Assembly (NCBI GenBank): GCA_050248595.1
Contig: JBFWSB010000182.1
Span: 1 to 8,956 of the forward strand
Direction of reading: 5' to 3'
Source: JAGWAZ01 sp050248595
GTDB taxonomy: Bacteria; Bacteroidota; Ignavibacteria; OLB7
Length of the DNA: 8,956 nt
Below the pieces are notes generated by a model. The model saw nothing but the letters and a program-made list of their open reading frames with translations, did not search any database and was not told the DNA's origin. The first letter of the stretch is position 1. Each line of letters begins with the position of its first letter. Below are positions 1 to 7,220 of this stretch, piece after piece. The translations under genes were made by a program, and so were the position numbers.

Positions 1-1
1 C

Positions 2-1588
2 ACTCTCTCGGAACACCACGTACCTCCTTCCGATGAACACTTCAGTTGGCTGCAAGAGATGATTACCCTTGCCGAGAAGTTAAACCGCCCGGTTTCAATA
101 GGTGAGGGATTTGAGCTTGAGGGGGATTGCTACGCCCGAGGGAATAACTGGAAGGATGCATTAAAATCGTGGGGCAAAGCTCTCCGCATCTTTAAAGATG
201 TTGGTGGAACCGAAGAGCGCATCGACCTGAACTTGAAATCTGCTCGGGCTTCCAGAGAACTAAAACGTTTTGCTGAGACGGCTGAATTCTATAGGGAAGC
301 AATTGATCTCTCCCGAAAAGAAGAGCAAACTGAAGAAGAGAAAAACGCGCTGAAAGAGTTGGGTGAGTTCTACACAACGATTGGAGATCATGCCCGCGCC
401 CTCCCCCTCTTTCTCGACTTACTCCGCATCGCCGAAGGGAATGTCCCATCTGAAGAGAGTGGACGTGCTCTGAGCGATATTGGAATCGCCTACGCAGAGC
501 TTGGGGAGACAACGAAGGCACTCGAATACTTGCAGTTGGCACTCACACACTTCCGCGAGTCACGTGCTCACCGATTAGAGGTGATGACGTTGGTAAACTT
601 GACGAACATCTACAATGCAGCCGATCAGACTGAAAAAGCACTCCACTGTGGACTTCGAGCCTTAGCAATCTACGATGCGCTGCACGACAGGGTAGGAATC
701 GGCACAACCCTCTTGAACCTTTCAAACATCTCCGAAGAGAGTGGCGACTTGCAGAGTGCAGCCGACTACCGAGTGAAGGCGCTCGACATTTTCGAAGATC
801 TGAACGACCAACGAGGCCAAGCGATCGCTCTGGTTGGTCTCGGCTCACTCTACACTCGAGCAGGCAAATTGAATGACGCACGCTATGTACTCGAGCAAAC
901 GTTGTTGTTAGCAGAAGAGATTGAAGAGACAAACATTCTCTGCCGCTGCCATGAACTGTTGGCCGAAACATTAGAGCGGATTGGAGATTCGACAAAGGGA
1001 ATCCGTCACTTACGCAGCTACATTGAATTGCAGCGCGAAATAGATATGCGTGAACAGCGGAAGATAGCCGCCGAAACCCAAACACGGTTTGACCTTGAGC
1101 GTTCGGAGAACGAACGAAATATACTGCAATTGAAGTCAGAACGATTGGAGGCAGAGATACGGACAGACAAAGCAGAACTGAACGCACTCTCGCTCCAACT
1201 CGTAGAGAAACAGAAGTTCATCGAGACGCTGGTAGAGAAGCTTGAGAAGATCAAAACCGAAGCACGGGACGAAGTAAAACCATTGGCTGAAGAGATGATA
1301 CAGGAGATTAAGACAAGCTTCTCTAACAATATGAACTGGCAAAATTTCCAACAACAATTCGAGCGGACGAATCCCGAACTACTCCAGCGAATCGCTCGCC
1401 GTTGGCCACTCCTAACGCAGAAAGACTTGCAATTCTGTGCCCTGGCTGTCACAGGCCTCTCCACCGGCGAGATTGCCGAACTCCTCCACGTCACCACCCG
1501 AACAGTTGAGACCACACGATACAGAATCAGGGGAAAAATCGACATCGATTCGAGGGTAGAGTTGGGAACGTTTTTGCAGGGATTATAA
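2..1588 (+). CDS. TPR repeat protein with coiled coil and C-terminal LuxR-type HTH (5' truncated)
   Basis: The reading frame is open to base 2, 19 codons before the first ATG at 59, so the true start probably lies outside the window. Numbering from that ATG, residues ~15-325 are a run of about seven 40-residue TPR helix pairs (for example G-IAYAELGE-KALEYLQLAL and LSNISEESGDLQSA). Residues ~325-420 are a charged K/E/R-rich coiled coil. Residues ~430-500 form a compact C-terminal domain with W427, then LLTQKDLQFCALAV, GLSTGEIAELLHV and RTVETTRYRIRGKI, the pattern of a LuxR/GerE-type DNA-binding helix-turn-helix. Proteins with this order are known as one-component cytoplasmic regulators in Bacteroidota and relatives; TPRs bind a partner or signal and the HTH binds DNA. 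No phospho-receiver or membrane segment is visible. It ends 89 bases before the STAND NTPase gene on the same strand, so it may control or be co-transcribed with it (inference). Confidence 0.88.
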   Translation, partial: TLSEHHVPPSDEHFSWLQEMITLAEKLNRPVSIGEGFELEGDCYARGNNWKDALKSWGKALRIFKDVGGTEERIDLNLKSARASRELKRFAETAEFYREAIDLSRKEEQTEEEKNALKELGEFYTTIGDHARALPLFLDLLRIAEGNVPSEESGRALSDIGIAYAELGETTKALEYLQLALTHFRESRAHRLEVMTLVNLTNIYNAADQTEKALHCGLRALAIYDALHDRVGIGTTLLNLSNISEESGDLQSAADYRVKALDIFEDLNDQRGQAIALVGLGSLYTRAGKLNDARYVLEQTLLLAEEIEETNILCRCHELLAETLERIGDSTKGIRHLRSYIELQREIDMREQRKIAAETQTRFDLERSENERNILQLKSERLEAEIRTDKAELNALSLQLVEKQKFIETLVEKLEKIKTEARDEVKPLAEEMIQEIKTSFSNNMNWQNFQQQFERTNPELLQRIARRWPLLTQKDLQFCALAVTGLSTGEIAELLHVTTRTVETTRYRIRGKIDIDSRVELGTFLQGL

Positions 1589-1655
1589 GGAAAGGAACAA
1601 TTAAGGAACGCATTCTCTGATACTCATCCGCCGCAACCAACTCACATACTCTATA

Positions 1656-1686
1656 AACTCTACCAACTCTCAACTCTATGAACTCT
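1656..1686 (+). repeat. AACTCT repeats over the NTPase start codon
   Basis: Four exact AACTCT copies start at 1656, 1665, 1672 and 1681, three before the ATG and one just after it (codons 2-3). The 30 bases before the ATG are C/T/A-rich with almost no G, so there is no Shine-Dalgarno. The repeats could bind a protein or keep the start region unstructured, or simply be low-complexity sequence. Confidence 0.5.
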
Positions 1687-4600
1687 CCCACTACCGACTT
1701 ACGCATCTTCCTCTCCAGCACATTTACCGACATGCAGGAGGAGCGGGAGTATTTGATGAAGAAGGTTTTCCCGGAGATTCGGCGCATCTGTCGGGAACGT
1801 GGTGTGGTCTTCACTGAAGTCGACCTTCGTTGGGGAATTACAGAACGGCAGGCGCGCAGACATAAGATTGTAGAGCTTTGTTTAGATGAGATCACGAGAC
1901 ACAAACCCTACATCATCACCCTGATCGGTGACCGCTATGGGTGGCGACCAGATGAACGTGACTTGAAGGGAATCACCGACGCCGAAGATCGCTACCCCTG
2001 GCTCCCCGATGCAATCCAACAACAGCGAAGCCTGACCGAACTGGAGAGTTTAGTAACTCCGCTGAACGAACCGGATTTACGAGACCAAGTCTTCTTCTAC
2101 TTCAAACGAAAGTCAGGACAACGCAAGGCAGGTAGTTCTGAAGAAATAGAAAATGAACGAGAAGCACTACAACAGTTTCGAGAGCGCGTTCTGGCAAGCA
2201 ACTTTCCCTGTCGCGAAGGCTATCGTACTCCGAAACAGCTTGGCGAGTGGGTCCGCGAAGATTTACTCTCGATCCTCGACTCGATTACACCCGAACGTGG
2301 AGGGCACGATTCCTGGCTCGAAGCGGAGCGGAGAGGGCACAACGCATTTGCAGAGTCGCGGAGGCGAGCATACATCGAGCACGAGCCGACTCTCCGCAAG
2401 TTAGATGAGTACGTTGCCACTGCAACTGCAAAGCGAAAGAAGAAAGAGAACTCGCGGGTTCACCCAATTGTCGTAACAGGTGAATCGGGATCGGGCAAAA
2501 GTTCTCTCCTCTCTTGGTGGAGCAAACGCTTTTGCGAGGCAAACCCAAACACATTCGTTATTGAGCACTACATTGGCGCAACTCCCGGCAGTAGCGACCA
2601 GTTCGGATTGCTTAGGCGAGTGATGGTGGAGATTAAAGAACGGTATGGCATCGAGGAGACACCACCACTTGAGCCAGCCGACATCGTCAACGAGTTTCCG
2701 GCTTGGCTTGCACGTATCGGGGAAGATCACCTCGTGATTCTCATCGACGCACTTAACCAACTTGCAGGAACAGACCACCTCGACTGGCTCCCGCTCGACT
2801 TCCACCCAAACGTGAGAATTATTCTCTCCACACTCCCCGGTCCTCTGCTGAATGCTTGTACTGCCCGGAAGTGGCCGACTATAGACGTACACTTGTTAGG
2901 GACGAGAGCCAGACAACAAGCTGTTCGCGCCTACTTTAATCGTTTCGGCAAACAGCTTGAGCCGAAGCAGACGGCACGCATTGCCGCGAACAGCAACACC
3001 ACGAACCCCCTCTACCTTCGAACAAGTCTTGAAGAGCTACGCATATTCGGTCAACATGAGAAGTTGGACGACAGAATCAACCACTACTTAGCTGCCGAAA
3101 GTTTAGAAGAACTCTACCAACGCATTCTCGAGCGGATGGAAGTTGACTTTGGAAAAGGGCTAACCCGGCAAGTGATGAGTTTGATCTGGGCATCGCGGAA
3201 TGGGTTGAGTTTGGAGGAGCTACAAGGAATCATTGAAAAGCCAACTCCCCAACTCTCCAAACTCTTGGCAGCATTTGATTTCCACATGATCCGCCAAGAA
3301 GGGCTTTACCGCTTCCACCACGACTATTTAAGAGGTGCCGTAGAGAGACGGTATTTGAAGTCGGGAAAGGGGAAACGGAGTACACATCGAACCGTGGCAG
3401 AATGGTTTTCAACACAGCCCCCTACACTACGGCGAGCAATGGAAGAACTCTCAGGATGGAGTGCTGCAAGTGCGATGGAAGAGTTATCCTCCGCCCTCAC
3501 CAACATTGATCTCTTCTCTCTCCTGAACACTGAAGAAAACCGTTTTACTCTGTTGGGATTCTGGCGCACCGCAAAAGAAGGAGGAAGTCTGCCGAGCGGA
3601 AGCGATCTCCAGAAAGTTCTGGTACCTCGTAACCTTAGAGGAAAAGAACGAGCACTCCACTTATCAGAGGTAGCACAATTCCTAAGAGTAGCAGGCGAAT
3701 ACTCAACCGCTGCAAAGTTTGCAGCCCAAGCGACAACAATTACTGAAAAGCTCCCAAATGAAAAGCGAACGCTGGCTCAACTCTTCGGACTTCTCGGGAC
3801 ATCACTTACCGAGGCAGGTAACTATCGTGAAGCAGAGAAAGCACTAAAGAGAAGTGTAGAGCTTACGGCAAAAGCCAGTGGAAAGAACTCGTTGGATTAC
3901 GCTCAATCATTAGAAGAATTCGGCTCATTCTGCTACCAAATCAAAGAGTTCAAAGAAGCAGAGAAGGTATTGAAGCGAGCATTGAAGCTACGTGAGCATC
4001 TTCAAGGAAAAGGACATCGAGATACAGCTTCGACAATGGGAATGCTTGGGGCGGTTTACTATGGGCAGATACGATATGAAGAAGCAGAAGAATGCTTTCG
4101 GTATGAACTCGAAGTGTTGAAACGGAATGCTGTCACAACAATGGATATTGGCGTTGCTACCTGCATGAATAACATGGCAACGTTATTGACGCAAGCAGAG
4201 AAGTATGAAGAGGCGATCACGACCTTTCGTCAGGTTTTGAAGATTTATGAGGGGATATATGGTGAGAATCATCCAGATACGGGGTCGATCCTGACCAACC
4301 TAAGCCTTCCCTTACAACGGCTCGGCCTCATTGATGAAGCTGAGCTTGTATTAAGGAAAGCTATACATGCAAACGAAACAGCTTTGGGATTAGCCCATCC
4401 CCAAATAGCCATTATTTATGATAATTTAGGAACACTACTCTTAGAAAGCAACCCTATAGAAGCAGAGAGTTGTTACCGAAAAGCCTTGAATATCACTACC
4501 AATGTTTTCGAGTCAGGCCATATCAGGTGGATCCAAGCATGGTTGAATATTGCAAGTGTGATTCGCTTTGACCCAAAGAGACAAGAAGAAGCATTGCAGC

Positions 4601-4722
4601 TTTATGAAACTTACCTGCCCTACAAAAAGCAACTATTGGGAAAGAACAACCCCAGCTATATACATTCGCATTCTATATATAAAACACTCAAAGCCACACA
4701 GGAGATTCAACATATAGAATAA
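1678..4722 (+). CDS. DUF4062 - STAND NTPase - TPR protein (nephrocystin-3/TEP1-like architecture)
   Basis: Large cytoplasmic signalling ATPase. Residues ~8-110 match DUF4062: RIFLSSTFTDMQEEREYL at 9-26 and EVDLRWGITE at 47-56, both hallmarks of this TIR-like domain, which also begins animal NPHP3- and TEP1-type proteins. A P-loop NTPase follows: Walker A GESGSGKSS at 268-276, Walker B HLVILIDALNQL at 351-362 (D357), a strand IILSTLPG at 381-388, and TTNPLYLRTSLEELR at 441-455, typical of STAND ATPases. Residues ~475-560 look winged-helix-like. Residues ~660-1000 hold about seven kinesin-light-chain-type 42-residue TPRs (for example GENHPDTGSILTNLSLPLQR). The start is set by DUF4062 beginning at residue 9; no upstream SD. 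STAND proteins oligomerise on ligand sensing; here TPRs would be the sensor and DUF4062 the output (inference). A role in defence, signalling or development cannot be told apart from sequence. The 3' end is more A/T-rich than the rest. Confidence 0.93.
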   Translation: MNSPTTDLRIFLSSTFTDMQEEREYLMKKVFPEIRRICRERGVVFTEVDLRWGITERQARRHKIVELCLDEITRHKPYIITLIGDRYGWRPDERDLKGITDAEDRYPWLPDAIQQQRSLTELESLVTPLNEPDLRDQVFFYFKRKSGQRKAGSSEEIENEREALQQFRERVLASNFPCREGYRTPKQLGEWVREDLLSILDSITPERGGHDSWLEAERRGHNAFAESRRRAYIEHEPTLRKLDEYVATATAKRKKKENSRVHPIVVTGESGSGKSSLLSWWSKRFCEANPNTFVIEHYIGATPGSSDQFGLLRRVMVEIKERYGIEETPPLEPADIVNEFPAWLARIGEDHLVILIDALNQLAGTDHLDWLPLDFHPNVRIILSTLPGPLLNACTARKWPTIDVHLLGTRARQQAVRAYFNRFGKQLEPKQTARIAANSNTTNPLYLRTSLEELRIFGQHEKLDDRINHYLAAESLEELYQRILERMEVDFGKGLTRQVMSLIWASRNGLSLEELQGIIEKPTPQLSKLLAAFDFHMIRQEGLYRFHHDYLRGAVERRYLKSGKGKRSTHRTVAEWFSTQPPTLRRAMEELSGWSAASAMEELSSALTNIDLFSLLNTEENRFTLLGFWRTAKEGGSLPSGSDLQKVLVPRNLRGKERALHLSEVAQFLRVAGEYSTAAKFAAQATTITEKLPNEKRTLAQLFGLLGTSLTEAGNYREAEKALKRSVELTAKASGKNSLDYAQSLEEFGSFCYQIKEFKEAEKVLKRALKLREHLQGKGHRDTASTMGMLGAVYYGQIRYEEAEECFRYELEVLKRNAVTTMDIGVATCMNNMATLLTQAEKYEEAITTFRQVLKIYEGIYGENHPDTGSILTNLSLPLQRLGLIDEAELVLRKAIHANETALGLAHPQIAIIYDNLGTLLLESNPIEAESCYRKALNITTNVFESGHIRWIQAWLNIASVIRFDPKRQEEALQLYETYLPYKKQLLGKNNPSYIHSHSIYKTLKATQEIQHIE

Positions 4723-4792
4723 TGCCCAAAGAATTGCAAGTCATTTTTTAAAAACACGAGACAAACTATAGAACTGTTCAACAAACGACATC

Positions 4793-4809
4793 TCTTGAGA
4801 CTTTCAAGA
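4793..4809. terminator. Weak stem-loop between convergent genes
   Basis: TCTTGA - gactt - TCAAGA forms a perfect 6-base stem in the 118-base gap between the NTPase stop (4722) and the stop of the minus-strand gene (4841). No T-run follows on either strand, so it is not a classical intrinsic terminator. The position suits a bidirectional end signal, nothing more. Confidence 0.22.
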
Positions 4810-4840
4810 CTGTATTATTCGGAGCACAGACCTAATACTA

Positions 4841-5239
4841 CTATGATCCACCGCCATTATTTTCCATCACTATAAGAATATGAACGGCTTGTGTACTTGG
4901 CGTACCGACCGTATTATTTCCTATAATACAGTACGCGAACTCTCTTGAAACAGTTGTATAATTCGCTGTATTTGACTCCATTCTCATCACCACGTTGGTC
5001 TCTGGAACTGCAACGCCATTAACAGATATATCAATGAATGATGGGACAGTATCTGGCTCGGCTATAGATAGAGTAGTGTATTCCCCGATTGGCACAGCTC
5101 TGTCAAACGATACACCATCCACAGTACACATCAACGACTTATTATTAGCACCATACCCACGCAGAGCTACATAACAATGCATATCCTCTTGACGATGGAT
5201 GCGAATTACATTTGGATTTACCTGAGAGACAACGATCAT
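4841..5239 (-). CDS. Beta-rich orphan protein coupled to the metzincin gene
   Basis: Family not recognised. The protein has 132 residues, no signal peptide and no membrane helix. It is rich in V, T, I and N and alternates hydrophobic and polar residues (VIRIHRQEDMHCYVALRG, PSFIDISVNGVAVPETNVV, AVHILIVMENN), suggesting a small all-beta, possibly Ig-like, fold. It ends in a flexible glycine tail, NNGGGS. Three cysteines lie at about 37, 58 and 103; nothing looks like a catalytic motif. The start is supported by AGAGG at 5249-5245, 5 bases from the ATG. This site begins inside the stop codon of the protease gene 8 bases upstream, so the two are almost certainly co-transcribed and perhaps translationally coupled. 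By position it could be an inhibitor, substrate, adaptor or immunity partner of the protease, all unproven. Confidence 0.72.
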   Translation of the reverse strand: MIVVSQVNPNVIRIHRQEDMHCYVALRGYGANNKSLMCTVDGVSFDRAVPIGEYTTLSIAEPDTVPSFIDISVNGVAVPETNVVMRMESNTANYTTVSREFAYCIIGNNTVGTPSTQAVHILIVMENNGGGS

Positions 5240-5244
5240 GGCAA

Positions 5245-5249
5245 CCTCT
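5245..5249 (-). promoter_or_regulatory. Ribosome binding site overlapping the protease stop codon
   Basis: On the minus strand AGAGG lies 5 bases before the ATG at 5239 and shares its first two bases with the TAG stop (5250-5248) of the upstream protease gene. This supports the start and suggests coupled translation. Confidence 0.55.
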
Positions 5250-6453
5250 ACTTCTTTAGATTAGTAAATATTCTTTGTAGCCTTTCTTTAACGAGCGCAC
5301 CATCTGGATAATTTTCCAGATCAAAATCACCTTTTATAAATTCACTTGCAATTGTATATTTATTCACCTCTGCTACGGCTTGTTTAATCAAATTGCTTAA
5401 ATGTTTATTTTCTTCACCAACAGCACAGTCCATCCGGGCAAGCACAAGAGATGCTGGAACCTTATCCATGGCGAACACATCATCACAACCAGGATAATAG
5501 AGAGGCGGACTATCATCATTAGTTTTATGCATAGCATAAGTTCTACTAAAAGTAGGATACCCTATCTGCTGATGTCTATTTTTAATCGTATGTATGCAGC
5601 CACTTTGCAATCGACTACTTCTAACAGCCTGACCAATAGAAAAATGAGTTCGAGTCTCATTAAGTGGAAGACTACTAATCATAGCATTTCCATTGCAATA
5701 ATCAATAAGCCTCCATTGATCTACACCTGTCCCTTCACCAGGATGATCAAGACCCAAGCAGTGGCCAATTTCATGTGCTAATAGAGTTGACTTTGATTCA
5801 ATGCCAAGTGCTATAAAGTAGCCAGGTTCTCTATATGCCCAGCCTTCCCACGGCTGCATCCTTACCTTATTAAAAATGAACACGTGAATAATAGAATCTG
5901 AATTTCTTTCTTTTTCTATTTGCCTGACATGCTTTTTTAGGATTTCTTCACTCTGATTATCAGTCCCAACTGATTTAGGTAGGGATGTACAATCCTCATG
6001 CAACGACCAATCAAAAGAGCATGAGAACCCTCCAGTTTTATATAGTTCATTAACTTTATCTTTTTGCTCTTCTACAAACTTTTCCATAGATTTCCTATTC
6101 GGGAAAGAGGCTCCTGAAGTATGAAATACAATTGAAAAATTTGCTTTCGGCAAAACTGCGACTTCCACTTTCCGATGACTCCAATCAATCTTATTGCTCT
6201 TACTTGGTAAAAACGATCCATCTTCTGGTATGACATACACAGCTTTGAGTGTTTTTTGTAAAGCATCTGTTTTAACAATGCTAATCTCAGCGAAACTTTG
6301 CCCATTTCGACAGTGAAACTCTACGGGTTCAGCCTGTACGAACATTTTTCGACTATCAATGTTCCGCATATCCAATTGTTCTGTTTTAATAAACAGAAGC
6401 TTTGCTTTCCCAGAAAAAGCAGAATTTTTATCATCTAATACTATAGTCAGCAT
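5248..6453 (-). CDS. Metzincin-type zinc metalloprotease without signal peptide
   Basis: The protein has 401 residues. Residues 227-237 read HEIGHCLGLDH, an exact HExxHxxGxxH zinc site of clan MA(M): H227, H231 and H237 bind zinc and E228 is the general base. A Met-turn candidate, NGNAMIS with M258, follows 21 residues after the third histidine, as metzincins require. The stretch before the helix (IIHVFIFNKV, then WAYREPGYFIALG) fits the central beta strands and edge strand of the fold. Residues 1-~105 form a separate beta-rich domain without known motif; residues ~270-401 are a cysteine-containing, later helical tail. The usual features of exported metzincins are absent: no signal peptide, prodomain cysteine switch or sorting domain is visible, so it may act in the cytoplasm or leave by another route. 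It is first of a two-gene unit; the start has no clear SD but lies just below a perfect dyad. The exact family (M10, M12 or M43) is undecided. Confidence 0.88.
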   Translation of the reverse strand: MLTIVLDDKNSAFSGKAKLLFIKTEQLDMRNIDSRKMFVQAEPVEFHCRNGQSFAEISIVKTDALQKTLKAVYVIPEDGSFLPSKSNKIDWSHRKVEVAVLPKANFSIVFHTSGASFPNRKSMEKFVEEQKDKVNELYKTGGFSCSFDWSLHEDCTSLPKSVGTDNQSEEILKKHVRQIEKERNSDSIIHVFIFNKVRMQPWEGWAYREPGYFIALGIESKSTLLAHEIGHCLGLDHPGEGTGVDQWRLIDYCNGNAMISSLPLNETRTHFSIGQAVRSSRLQSGCIHTIKNRHQQIGYPTFSRTYAMHKTNDDSPPLYYPGCDDVFAMDKVPASLVLARMDCAVGEENKHLSNLIKQAVAEVNKYTIASEFIKGDFDLENYPDGALVKERLQRIFTNLKK

Positions 6454-6462
6454 TTGTTATTG

Positions 6463-6479
6463 ATTGTAATCTTTACAAT
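6463..6479. promoter_or_regulatory. 7-3-7 inverted repeat upstream of the metzincin gene
   Basis: ATTGTAA - TCT - TTACAAT is a perfect 17-base dyad ending 9 bases before the protease ATG (6453, minus strand). Its size and place fit an operator for a dimeric repressor or a hairpin in the 5' leader hindering translation. No -10/-35 pair could be assigned with confidence. Confidence 0.45.
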
Positions 6480-6598
6480 TCCTTTGAGAAAAACTATCAA
6501 AGATCAGGAGTTGAATAACATCGACTCTTCTTCATGCTAAATCTTCTCACATCAACTCGATAGTGACAAAGGTAGACCGTTCTTCTTCCCAACCTCTA

Positions 6599-6838
6599 CT
6601 ACACATCTACTACACCCCTATCCTCCTCATTCAAGTCGTATAGCTGGTAGATTACTTCGTTCAGGAGGTTTTCTTTCTCTTCAATTTCTGCTTTCAGTTG
6701 TTCGATGTTGGCCTGTAAGTGCTCGATTTGAGCTTTTAATGCGGTGTTTTCGGTAGTGCGGAGCGAGAAGGGGGAGGAAAGGAATTTCTTGGCAGTGAAC
6801 TTTTCTGTCACGTTTGGGCTCGGGGAACAGACGTACAT
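6599..6838 (-). pseudogene. Orphan C-terminal tail resembling an Eco57I/type IIG DNA methyltransferase
   Basis: The ORF has 79 codons. Residues ~30-62 are a coiled coil (ENTALKAQIEHLQANIEQLK) followed by NEVIYQLYDLNEEDRGVVD. Type IIG restriction-modification proteins and related N6-adenine methyltransferases very often end this way: charged coiled coil, then (L/I)VYxLYGLTEEExxIVE. None of the catalytic body is present: no NPPY motif, no SAM site and no nuclease motif anywhere upstream on this strand. The frame is closed by a TGA 29 bases upstream of the ATG, and no SD is visible. The simplest reading is the 3' remnant of a lost restriction-modification gene. A small stand-alone coiled-coil protein is the alternative. 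The family link is from memory of the tail motif, not from a search. Confidence 0.45.
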
Positions 6839-6852
6839 GTCTTGTTCTTTTG

Positions 6853-6950
6853 GAGATTCAAGTATACTTCAGATAGTCTGCGGCAGGCGGCCCTGAGGGC
6901 TCCCTTCGATCTCGATCAAACAGAGACTCCTCAATACTTCCACAACTCAG
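6853..6950 (-). repeat. Diverged direct repeat, copy A
   Basis: The best conserved part is plus-strand 6855-6893, which matches 7141-7180 at 31 of 40 aligned columns by hand (shared blocks CAAGT, TACTT, GATAG, GCGGCAG, GCCC). It contains the palindrome AAGTATACTT and next to it GCCCT-G-AGGGC. The element ends at CTCAG (6946-6950), which on the minus strand is CTGAG and contains a TGA closing a short open frame. Weaker similarity extends past 6853 into the methyltransferase-like ORF leader. Confidence 0.5.
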
Positions 6951-7138
6951 TCAGATTCACACAAATAGAACGCAACCACATCACTCACATTTCTCCAATG
7001 CAACTCGCTTCTCGACCTTCCCAGATCAACCGAGATTTTATGCCGACCAACCTTATTTCATGAAGATTGAGAAAAACAGCTATGAATCAGCCTATGGCGG
7101 ATAGCTTATACATACCCGCAGGTGTTCTTGAAGCGTTC

Positions 7139-7220
7139 GGGATCTCAAGTCTACTTGGGATAGCCAGCGGCAGATTGCCCGACAGACTGATCGATCGAGA
7201 CAGTCTACAACACCTCTCAG
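7139..7220 (-). repeat. Diverged direct repeat, copy B
   Basis: Partner of copy A in the same orientation, about 285 bases away. It has CAAGT-CT-ACTTG where A has the AAGTATACTT palindrome. Beside it is a different stem, AGACTG (7184-7189) with CAGTCT (7201-7206) around an 11-base loop. It likewise ends in CTCAG (7216-7220), the minus-strand CTGAG containing the TGA of the upstream remnant. Similar layout with changed stem sequence suggests a structured element, perhaps a mobile or REP-like repeat. Confidence 0.5.

Noticed and set aside
192..1545. Several minus-strand open frames opposite the TPR-HTH gene
   Set aside because: They lie wholly opposite a clearly coding frame, have serine/arginine/leucine-rich shadow composition and no domain.
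2153..3569. Short open frames on both strands within the NTPase gene
   Set aside because: They overlap a frame with clear domain motifs and show no features of their own.
5401..5781. Plus-strand 126-codon frame opposite the protease
   Set aside because: It is antisense to the zinc-site-bearing frame and has low-complexity shadow composition.
6842..7063. Plus-strand 73-codon frame
   Set aside because: It starts in repeat copy A, has no SD and no recognisable domain; the minus strand explains the region better.
6853..7220. Integron attC sites or a CRISPR array
   Set aside because: The core sites RYYYAAC/GTTRRRY were not found, the two repeats are diverged and ~285 bases apart, and no integrase or cas gene is present.
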